Assembly (NCBI GenBank): GCA_002338445.1
Contig: DDII01000031.1
Coordinates: 1-7,711, forward strand
DNA from: Cellvibrionales bacterium UBA1854
GTDB taxonomy: Bacteria; Pseudomonadota; Gammaproteobacteria; Pseudomonadales; Porticoccaceae
Reading direction: 5' to 3'
DNA length: 7,711 nucleotides
A model generated the notes under the pieces. It had not been told where the DNA came from. It searched no databases and was given only the letters and a program-made list of their open reading frames with translations. The translations under genes were made by a program, and so were the position numbers. Within the stretch, counting starts at the first letter, position 1, and every line of letters starts with the position of its first letter. Shown here piece by piece: positions 1 to 6,042 of this stretch.

Positions 1-2220
1 GAAGAATTAGATGAAATAATTGTTACGGCAACTAAGAGGGAGGAAAGGCTTCAGGACGTTCCGATGACCGTGAATGTTGTGAGTCAGGAGAGTATTGAGA
101 TACAGGGAATAAGAAGCGCTCAACAGCTCGCTATTGGAGTGCCTGGTCTTGACTACCAAACTCCAAATAGAGGAGCAAATGCAAGTTTCATTGTTAGGGG
201 GATTGCCACAGCTGTAGATGATCAAAACCAGGTGAATAAGACAGTTTCTCTTTACATAGACGAGTTGCCGCTAACAAGCTCAAATAGTGCAATAAATCCT
301 GAAATAGGGCTTATGGATGTATCCCGCGTGGAGGTACTGAAAGGTCCGCAAGGTACCCTATTTGGCTCAGGAACACTCGGCGGTGTCGTAAGAGTGGTGA
401 CAAATAAGCCTGATACTTCTGGTTTTGATTCTTCCCTAGGATTAGATGTGGGTATGACTGATGGAGAACGATCGACGCGTGTTGAAGGTATGATCAACAT
501 ACCAATTAGCGATAGTGTAGCATTTCGTTTCGCGGGGTTTATGCGGGATGGTGCCGGCTACGTGCAAAACACTGGTCTTGGAACAGATCCTGCTAATGGT
601 CAGAATGATCATGGAATAAGAGCATCTTTGGCTTGGGATATAAACGAGAATCTGTCGGCCAGTTTTATGATGATGTCGCAAGAAACTGATAATGATGATG
701 CATCACCAGCCAACCCAGCGCTTGGTGGACGTTTCTCCAGGACCACTGTGGTGCCAGAGACTCAGCAGACCGAGGTGAATCTATACAATATGACCATTAA
801 TTATGAAACTGAGTTTGCTGACTTCGTTTTTTCTTCAAGCAAGTCTGAAACAGATACAAGTTTGGTTAATGACCTATCAGATCGCTTTGGTGGAGCCTTT
901 CCTTTTTTGCAAAATCGAAGAGATCAGGAGGACAACACGGTGAATGAGATTCGAGTTGTTTCTAATGGTGACGGAAGGTTTCAGTGGGTACTTGGATATT
1001 TCGATTTGGAGCGGGAGAGTGAGTTCAATCGGCATTTCGGCGTTACTCAAGCTTATGTTGATTCTAAGGGAGGCACCATCGGAGGTTTAGTGGATGTACC
1101 CGGAGTCATGGATAATGCGTTCATTTATGGAGCTGCCGATAAAGGCTATATAAATCTTCGAACTAATATCGATAGGGAATCAGCGCTTTTTGCTGAGATG
1201 AGCTACCAGCTCACTACCGCCCTCAAAGGAACAATAGGCCTGCGTTCTGGAGAGGTAGAGCAATATGACGATTCTCGAGCTGGAGGATCTTCGAATTTGG
1301 GAGGCTTTATTGGAGGCGTAGTCTTTCAGGGCGGAACCTCCTTCACGCCGGCGCCTTATGCATCGGATCCTTTCGCAACTGGTCAGCAAGATGCCGACAC
1401 AATGAAGTTTAGCCTCGCATGGCAAGTTTCTGATGAGACAAACTTATATATCTCTGCCTCAGAGGGATTCCGAGGACCAGTGGTCAATGGTGGCTGCCAA
1501 AATAATGGAGGTGTAAGCACTTTAGATGCAAACGATATCGTTATTCCGTGTCTTGCTGCATCGGATAGCTTGTGGATGTATGAGGTTGGTATGAAAGGTC
1601 TTTGGAATGACGGTGCCTTGACCGCAAACGCTGCATTGTATCAGATTGATTGGGAAGACATTCAGATGGTGGGAAACCGCGTTTCAGATGCTGAGCAGTT
1701 CACATCCAATGTCGATGGTGCCGAGCTAAATGGCATAGAGTTTGAGCTTACAAACAGCTTCAGCGATGAGTTCATGATGGGATTGAATATGAATCTCTCC
1801 AATCAGGAGATCTCCGCTATTACCCAGTATCAAATGGGATTCTCTGGGGCAGAAATGGGTTCTTCTTTGGTGGGTCCAGAGCGAAAGTTTTCAGCTTTTG
1901 CACAGTATAACCGTCCTATGGACGACGGTAATGAGGTCGTGGTGAGAGCTGATATGCAGTATGTTGGTGAAATGCCCAATACTTTTCCAAATGAGATCGG
2001 TGACCCCGATACCCCAGCGACGAATTATCAGATGATTCCTTCCTACACTAACTTAAATGCGAGCTTGGGATATGTGACAGAAAATTGGTCCGTATCTTTG
2101 TATGCTGAGAACATACTTGACAACGATGACTGGACATTCGTTGGTCCAACCATATTCCAAAACAATCGCTTTAAAAGCCTTACGCCTCGTACGTTTGGTG
2201 TCAGGGTTACTTTAAGATAA
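1..2220 (+). CDS. TonB-dependent outer-membrane receptor (5' end outside window)
   Basis: The frame is open from base 1, so the first in-window ATG (position 64) is internal. The 739 visible residues begin with a TonB box-like stretch (DEIIVTA, visible residues 4-10) and the usual TKREERLQDVP continuation. Only the signal peptide and a few residues should be missing. The plug domain spans about residues 20-140 and carries the family hallmarks FIVRGI, VSLYIDELP and LKGPQGTLFGSG (113-124). The rest alternates polar and aromatic residues as in a 22-strand beta-barrel and ends in PRTFGVRVTLR. Such receptors import siderophores, cobalamin, glycans or bulky hydrophobic compounds using energy from TonB-ExbBD. 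This subtype is common in marine gammaproteobacteria and sphingomonads near catabolic genes, and nothing here fixes the ligand. The last residue is Arg, not the aromatic residue (usually Phe) expected at the end of the barrel's assembly signal. Family call is firm, substrate unknown. Confidence 0.96.
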   Translation, partial: EELDEIIVTATKREERLQDVPMTVNVVSQESIEIQGIRSAQQLAIGVPGLDYQTPNRGANASFIVRGIATAVDDQNQVNKTVSLYIDELPLTSSNSAINPEIGLMDVSRVEVLKGPQGTLFGSGTLGGVVRVVTNKPDTSGFDSSLGLDVGMTDGERSTRVEGMINIPISDSVAFRFAGFMRDGAGYVQNTGLGTDPANGQNDHGIRASLAWDINENLSASFMMMSQETDNDDASPANPALGGRFSRTTVVPETQQTEVNLYNMTINYETEFADFVFSSSKSETDTSLVNDLSDRFGGAFPFLQNRRDQEDNTVNEIRVVSNGDGRFQWVLGYFDLERESEFNRHFGVTQAYVDSKGGTIGGLVDVPGVMDNAFIYGAADKGYINLRTNIDRESALFAEMSYQLTTALKGTIGLRSGEVEQYDDSRAGGSSNLGGFIGGVVFQGGTSFTPAPYASDPFATGQQDADTMKFSLAWQVSDETNLYISASEGFRGPVVNGGCQNNGGVSTLDANDIVIPCLAASDSLWMYEVGMKGLWNDGALTANAALYQIDWEDIQMVGNRVSDAEQFTSNVDGAELNGIEFELTNSFSDEFMMGLNMNLSNQEISAITQYQMGFSGAEMGSSLVGPERKFSAFAQYNRPMDDGNEVVVRADMQYVGEMPNTFPNEIGDPDTPATNYQMIPSYTNLNASLGYVTENWSVSLYAENILDNDDWTFVGPTIFQNNRFKSLTPRTFGVRVTLR

Positions 2221-2234
2221 AGATGTTTTTGCAG

Positions 2235-2260
2235 GGGAGCGCGCTTTGAGGCGTGCTCCC
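2235..2260 (+). terminator. GC-rich hairpin after the receptor gene, possible terminator
   Basis: Ten bases (GGGAGCGCGC, 2235-2244) pair with GCGTGCTCCC (2251-2260) through nine Watson-Crick pairs and one G-T wobble, closing a six-base loop TTTGAG. It lies 14 bases after the receptor stop codon, where an intrinsic terminator is expected. The 3' flank (TATTGTAAG) is not a real T-run, so it may be a weak terminator, an attenuator or a 3'-end stabilising stem. The remaining gap up to 2415 shows no convincing sigma-70 promoter, so it is open whether the next gene is read through from the receptor gene or has its own start. Confidence 0.5.
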
Positions 2261-2410
2261 TATTGTAAGAAAACGTTAAAGCCATAATTGGGCTTGGGAT
2301 CTTAGTAGGCGTGATCTTTAAAGGTGTTGAAACCGTTCCGAATTGTCTATCCCTTGCGATGGCCCGGCTGTAATTGACTGTTTTTGGGTAAACGCTCTCT
2401 CGGGGTGGGC

Positions 2411-2414
2411 AAGG
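2411..2414 (+). promoter_or_regulatory. Ribosome binding site that bears on the start of the dehalogenase-like gene
   Basis: AAGG sits only 1 base before the ATG at 2416 but 7 bases before the in-frame ATG at 2422. This favours the second ATG, giving 221 rather than 223 residues. A GGGG at 2402-2405 lies 10 bases before the first ATG and could serve it instead. The choice affects only two residues, both upstream of the first motif. Confidence 0.4.
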
Positions 2415-2415
2415 T

Positions 2416-3087
2416 ATGTCTATGGAACAACGTACTGCACTTATAACTTGCTCCGAGCTCTACATGGGTCCGGTCCTTGTAAAAAAATTTATGGACTTGG
2501 GATTCCATGTGATTTGCCACAAGTCGACTGAGCTATCGGAGGAGAAGATACATAATCTAGTGTTTTCCGCCAATCCAATTCATCTTTTAATTGCCAACTT
2601 TGCAGAATTACCGATGCCAAGTTCTGTTTCGGATATAGATACCGAAGATTGGCGGCAGTTATTTAATTCGCTTGTCCATCCACTCATGTATTTTGTTCGA
2701 GCCGTTACACCGCAAATGTTAGAACGTAAATCTGGAAAGATAATCGCAATAACAAGTGCAGCACCCTTGAGGGGTATTCCGAACAATTCAGCATATTGTT
2801 CTGCGAGGGGTGCCCAAAATTCCTTTGTAAAGGCGGTAGGGTTGGAACTCGCAAGGGAAAACATACAAGTGAATGCAATAGCACAAAATTACATTAAAAA
2901 CTCTACATATTACCCCGATGATTTTATAAAGACTGAGAAGTTTCGCAATCATGTCAAGCGGAATGTTCCCACTCAAGCGGTGGGCTCAGCTGAAGAGACT
3001 GCGGAACTAGCCGCTTATTTAGCTCATGAGGATTGCAGGCACATTGTTGGGCAGATCATTCCTCTCTCGGGTGGGTGGATTACCTAA
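2416..3087 (+). CDS. Halohydrin dehalogenase-like SDR-fold protein
   Basis: The protein has 223 residues and a Rossmann/SDR fold without the SDR coenzyme site. In place of TGxxxGxG it has T11-C-S-E-L-Y16-M-G18, matching T-x4-F/Y-x-G. In place of Ser-Tyr-Lys it has S114, Y127 and R131, an exact S-x12-Y-x3-R. These two patterns together are the accepted diagnostic of halohydrin dehalogenases, which convert vicinal haloalcohols to epoxides plus halide without NAD(P) and run in reverse with nucleophiles such as azide, cyanide or nitrite. From memory of HheC, the stretches around ITSAAP, YCSAR and NYI align with its ITSATP, YTSAR and NYL. N158-Y159-I160 and Y166-P167 would then form the halide-site loop, with Q157 where HheC has Pro. 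The protein ends at SGGWIT and lacks HheC's C-terminal extension, as in shorter HheB-like forms. It sits 195 bp after the receptor gene and 143 bp before the LysR gene. A cofactor-less SDR with another activity remains possible. Confidence 0.88.
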   Translation: MSMEQRTALITCSELYMGPVLVKKFMDLGFHVICHKSTELSEEKIHNLVFSANPIHLLIANFAELPMPSSVSDIDTEDWRQLFNSLVHPLMYFVRAVTPQMLERKSGKIIAITSAAPLRGIPNNSAYCSARGAQNSFVKAVGLELARENIQVNAIAQNYIKNSTYYPDDFIKTEKFRNHVKRNVPTQAVGSAEETAELAAYLAHEDCRHIVGQIIPLSGGWIT

Positions 3088-3124
3088 ATTTTGAATTATG
3101 GTCCAGTCCCTGCTTACAATTGCC

Positions 3125-3201
3125 ATAGGATAAAAAAATATCCATACTCATCCTATTATTTATGTTGTAACGCAAATCATCTATCAGTTGCTATATCCTA
3201 T
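3125..3201 (+). repeat. Cluster of TATCC(TAT) direct and inverted repeats upstream of the LysR gene
   Basis: ATAGGATA (3125-3132) is the exact reverse complement of TATCCTAT (3194-3201) and shares seven bases in inverted orientation with ATCCTAT (3150-3156). A further TATCC at 3139-3143 forms GGATA-N6-TATCC (3128-3143). ATCCTATT occurs as a direct repeat at 3150 and 3195. CCTA-N7-TAGG overlaps the last copy (3197-3211). Four related elements within 77 bp directly before a regulator gene fit an operator region, perhaps for autoregulation. The AT-richness makes chance matches likely, so the call is tentative. Confidence 0.35.
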
Positions 3202-3230
3202 TCCTGCTAGGTGTTGATAAGAGGCCACCA

Positions 3231-4136
3231 ATGGACATTAGACAGCTCAAACATTTCGTGGCTCTAATTGAGACTGGGACAGAGCACTCAGCTGCCGAGG
3301 ATCAGCATATATCGCAGCCTGGGTTAAGCAGCAGTATTAAACGACTTGAAAATGAACTAGGAACTCCACTTTTCGAGCGTGAGGGGCGAGGTATGAGTCC
3401 TAATGCTCGTGGAAATGATTTTTATCCGCATGCGAAACGAATTCTTGGAAACTTGCGTCTTGCAAGGGCGGAATTATCAGACACTGAATCTCGTTTAATT
3501 ATTGGCGTGGGTGATATTCGCGCGAGTAATTTTATTGCTGCCATAACCAAGGAAATGCAAGAACATTTTTCTCAAATTCAAATCGAGTTTTATGAGTCTC
3601 ATTATCAGGCTTTGTGCAGCAGTATGGAAAAGGGAGACATTGATGCTGCTATTGTCGGTATTCCGTTGGATTTCAGTTCCTCTAAACTATTGGTGAAGAC
3701 ACTCACTAGAACGCAATTCGCCGTTTTTGGCAGTGCAGACCATCCCTTGACCAAGATTGAGCGGGCTATCGAGATAACGGATCTTCTGGACTACCCTTGG
3801 ATGCAAAATACAAAAGCCCCAGACAACACTCCATTTTTACCTCAAATCGAAGGAGTTGGACCTATTTCCAGAGATAAAGCAAAATTCATTTGTGTTGATT
3901 CGTTGCATATGGGAAAGGAACTATTGGTAAATTCGCATTGCCTTTGTCATTGTCCTGAGCTTGCAATGGTGGTAGAGCTGTCTCGCGGTCGGGTTAAGAA
4001 ACTTGATTTACCAATTCGAATTTACAATGTCACTATCGCGGCTTTGAGACAGAAAGACATGTATTCTTCCACGCTCGATCACTTATTTAGTGTGGTGGAT
4101 AAATATTTTGAAAACACCGCTATGCATTTGGATTAA
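3231..4136 (+). CDS. LysR-type transcriptional regulator
   Basis: The protein has 301 residues, typical for the family. MDIRQLKHFVALIETG opens a winged helix-turn-helix whose recognition region is about residues 18-40 (SAAEDQHISQPGLSSSIKRL), followed by the conserved wing ELGTPLFEREGRG (42-54). A linker helix runs to about residue 85. A periplasmic-binding-protein-like effector domain (about 88-295) would sense a small molecule. The helix-turn-helix has E-H-S-A-A-E-D-Q where relatives usually have a form like F-T-R-A-A-E-R-L, so contacts before the recognition helix may differ. AAGAGG (3219-3224) lies 6 bases before the ATG and supports this start. LysR proteins usually act on adjacent genes. 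Here everything points the same way, so either the dyads at 4137-4338 or those upstream of its own gene are plausible targets. The inducer cannot be deduced, but may be a pathway metabolite. Confidence 0.95.
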   Translation: MDIRQLKHFVALIETGTEHSAAEDQHISQPGLSSSIKRLENELGTPLFEREGRGMSPNARGNDFYPHAKRILGNLRLARAELSDTESRLIIGVGDIRASNFIAAITKEMQEHFSQIQIEFYESHYQALCSSMEKGDIDAAIVGIPLDFSSSKLLVKTLTRTQFAVFGSADHPLTKIERAIEITDLLDYPWMQNTKAPDNTPFLPQIEGVGPISRDKAKFICVDSLHMGKELLVNSHCLCHCPELAMVVELSRGRVKKLDLPIRIYNVTIAALRQKDMYSSTLDHLFSVVDKYFENTAMHLD

Positions 4137-4338
4137 AGGATATTGTCAAATTTTGAGAAACCTTTACAAATAATGGATCATTTGGAGCCTTATGGCTCGA
4201 CGGCATATAACATCCATTTATTAATCGATATGTCATTGTCAATAGACTGTGGGACATAGCAAGTTATGCTTGAGCATCCAACAAATATCAATGGCTTTTA
4301 ATTATTAACAAAGTTCCATTATCACAGCGAGAGTTCTT
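4137..4338 (+). promoter_or_regulatory. Intergenic control region with several short dyads ahead of the ThDP-enzyme operon
   Basis: This AT-rich gap separates the regulator gene from the operon starting at 4339. It contains GAGCC-TTAT-GGCTC (4185-4198), TATGTC-N18-GACATA (4229-4234 with 4253-4258) enclosing GTC-AATA-GAC (4238-4247), ATGCT-TG-AGCAT (4266-4277) and the 11-base palindrome TTAAT-T-ATTAA (4298-4308). LysR-type regulators bind short interrupted dyads, so one or more may be operators. No sigma-70 promoter with good -35 and -10 boxes at 16-18 bp spacing was found, which suits an activator-dependent promoter. The Shine-Dalgarno sequence is weak: GAGAG at 4329-4333, 5 bases before the ATG. 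The role of the region is inferred from position. Confidence 0.4.
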
Positions 4339-6042
4339 ATGAATGTAGCAGAGGCTATAGCAGAAATACTCCGGAGAGAGGGAACCGAATACCTGTTCTG
4401 TTTTCCAACCACGCCTATTATGGATGCTTGTGCAGAAATAGGTATAAGGCCGATTGTTGTGCGGCAAGAGCGCGTCGCAGGCAATATGGCTGATGGTTAT
4501 TCCCGACAAACTAATGGAAAGCGTGTGGGTGTGGTGAGTGTGCAGCAAGGAGCGGGGGCTGAAAACTCGTTCTCCGGGATTACTCAGGCTTTTACTGATT
4601 CCAGTGCCATGCTCGTAATTCCCGGAAACTGGTCTAGCGATTACGCTTCTCTGCCACCTAATTTTGATACTGTGAAAAACTTTGAGCACATTTCGAAATG
4701 GGCTGACCGCATTACCAGTAAAGATGGCCTTTTGCCGCGCATGCGACGGGCATATACGCTACTGAGAAATGGCCGTTTGCGACCTGTCATCCTTGAGCTT
4801 CCTCTTGACGTTGCCTCGCAGGAGATATCCGATTTTTCTTATGCCCCTGTGGTTGAATACTGCTCTCAAGCAGATCCTTCAGAAGTTAAAAAAGCGGTTG
4901 ATATGCTTATAGGGGCCAAGCATCCTCTAATATGGGCAGGGCAAGGATGCTTATATGCGGAAGCCTCAAAAGAATTAGTCGAGTTGGCCGAGTTGGTCGG
5001 TGCCCGTGTCACAACCTCTCTGATGGGAAAAAGTGCGATTGATGAGAGTGGCCCGCTGGCTATTGGTGCGGCATCTTTTTCTAAAAATGCCTTGGTGGTG
5101 AAGGCACTGGCTGAAGCTGATGTGATCTTTGCTATCGGCGCAAGTCTCGCCAGAGATTTTACCGCGGCGCATATACCTACTGATGATCTCGATGGAAATC
5201 CGAAACGATTTATTCACTCTAATGTTGAAGTCTCGGACGTGAATCTTTATTTTTCTTCCGAATCGGTTTTGATAGGTGATGCAAAACTAGTCTTGCGTCA
5301 GATGATTACTTACATAAGAGAAAAAGGAATTCAGAGATCTGAGCAGCACGTCGGTGCGCTGAAGGAGAGTGTTGCTTTACAAAAACGTGCATGGAGGGAT
5401 TCATTTGAAGAGCTGATATCCAGTGATGATGAACCGATTAATTTTTATAGGGTCATTGGAGATTTTATGAAAACGTTTGATCCTGATGAAACTGTTGTTT
5501 CTCATGAGCCTGGAGTTACACGCGATGTCTTGGTGCCACATTACATTGCCACTAAGCCTCGAAGTTACCTAGGTTGGGGACATTCTACCCAGCTTGGGTT
5601 CTCACTAGGTGCTTGTCTGGGTGTTAAGCTCGCTGTGCCTGAAAAAATGGTTGTTAATTTTATGGGTGAGGCTGCGATTGGGATGGTTATGGGAGATCTC
5701 GAGACGGCTGTTAGAGAGAAAATCCCTATTATCACGATTATTTATCATAATTCGTTAATGAACAATTATTCTAGAATAATTCCCAAAGCAGCTAAATTAT
5801 TTCAGAATGATGAGCTGAGCGGAAACTATGCCGCTGTTGCTAAAGCACTTGGCGCCTTCGCTGAGCGTATTGAAAAACCCGCAGAGATAATTCCAGCTTT
5901 TAACCGGGCAATCGAGGCAGTGAAGCGAGGAGAGCCAGTACTTTTGGATATTATCTGCGGTAATCAACCGTTTATCTCGTATGGGGGCGAGGATTTGCAA
6001 AGCTTGAGAGATATGCAACAAAAAGGGGGTTATGGAAGTTAA
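4339..6042 (+). CDS. Thiamine diphosphate-dependent enzyme, acetolactate synthase-like fold
   Basis: The protein has 567 residues, the usual three-domain length: Pyr domain about 1-170, central domain about 185-325, PP domain about 365-550. The Pyr domain carries the ThDP-activating glutamate E44 in VRQERVAGNMADGYSR. The PP domain has LGWGHSTQLGFSLGACLG and the metal/diphosphate motif, which reads G443-E444-A445 and reaches N471, 27 residues after E444. That spacing is standard, but the metal-binding Asp is Glu and the usual NN is H470-N471. Relatives often annotated 'thiamine pyrophosphate-requiring protein' tend to have GDA here. Such enzymes decarboxylate, condense or cleave 2-keto or 2-hydroxy substrates. 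No regulatory subunit or branched-chain amino acid genes are nearby, so anabolic acetolactate synthesis is unlikely. A catabolic C-C lyase or carboligase is more plausible, substrate unknown. It is the first gene of an apparent operon, and its end overlaps the hydrolase gene by 11 bp. Confidence 0.9.
   Translation: MNVAEAIAEILRREGTEYLFCFPTTPIMDACAEIGIRPIVVRQERVAGNMADGYSRQTNGKRVGVVSVQQGAGAENSFSGITQAFTDSSAMLVIPGNWSSDYASLPPNFDTVKNFEHISKWADRITSKDGLLPRMRRAYTLLRNGRLRPVILELPLDVASQEISDFSYAPVVEYCSQADPSEVKKAVDMLIGAKHPLIWAGQGCLYAEASKELVELAELVGARVTTSLMGKSAIDESGPLAIGAASFSKNALVVKALAEADVIFAIGASLARDFTAAHIPTDDLDGNPKRFIHSNVEVSDVNLYFSSESVLIGDAKLVLRQMITYIREKGIQRSEQHVGALKESVALQKRAWRDSFEELISSDDEPINFYRVIGDFMKTFDPDETVVSHEPGVTRDVLVPHYIATKPRSYLGWGHSTQLGFSLGACLGVKLAVPEKMVVNFMGEAAIGMVMGDLETAVREKIPIITIIYHNSLMNNYSRIIPKAAKLFQNDELSGNYAAVAKALGAFAERIEKPAEIIPAFNRAIEAVKRGEPVLLDIICGNQPFISYGGEDLQSLRDMQQKGGYGS

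Noticed and set aside
2343..2531. Small + strand reading frame of 62 codons overlapping the 5' end of the dehalogenase-like gene
   Set aside because: It overlaps a well-supported gene in another frame, has no ribosome binding site or recognisable family, and its composition looks like a frame shadow.
2580..2864. Minus strand frame of 94 codons within the dehalogenase-like gene
   Set aside because: It is entirely antisense to conserved catalytic motifs, with no ribosome binding site or domain signature.
2416..3087. Classical NAD(P)-dependent SDR or 3-oxoacyl-ACP reductase
   Set aside because: The glycine-rich coenzyme loop is missing and the catalytic Lys is replaced by Arg at the exact S-x12-Y-x3-R spacing.
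4163..4192. TTTACA box as the -35 of a sigma-70 promoter for the ThDP-enzyme operon
   Set aside because: No acceptable -10 hexamer is found at 16-18 bp spacing.
4185..4198. GAGCC-TTAT-GGCTC as a terminator for the LysR gene
   Set aside because: The stem is only five base pairs and no T-run follows, so it was kept only as a dyad in the control region.
4288..4689. Minus strand frame of 133 codons over the start of the ThDP-enzyme gene
   Set aside because: It lies opposite the conserved Pyr domain including the catalytic-Glu motif, and its His/Ser-rich translation matches no family I recognise. It is an antisense shadow.
4339..6042. Biosynthetic acetolactate synthase large subunit (IlvB/IlvI type)
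   Set aside because: No small regulatory subunit or ilv/leu genes are adjacent, the metal motif is GEA rather than GDG, and the operon partners are an esterase and a CoA ligase.
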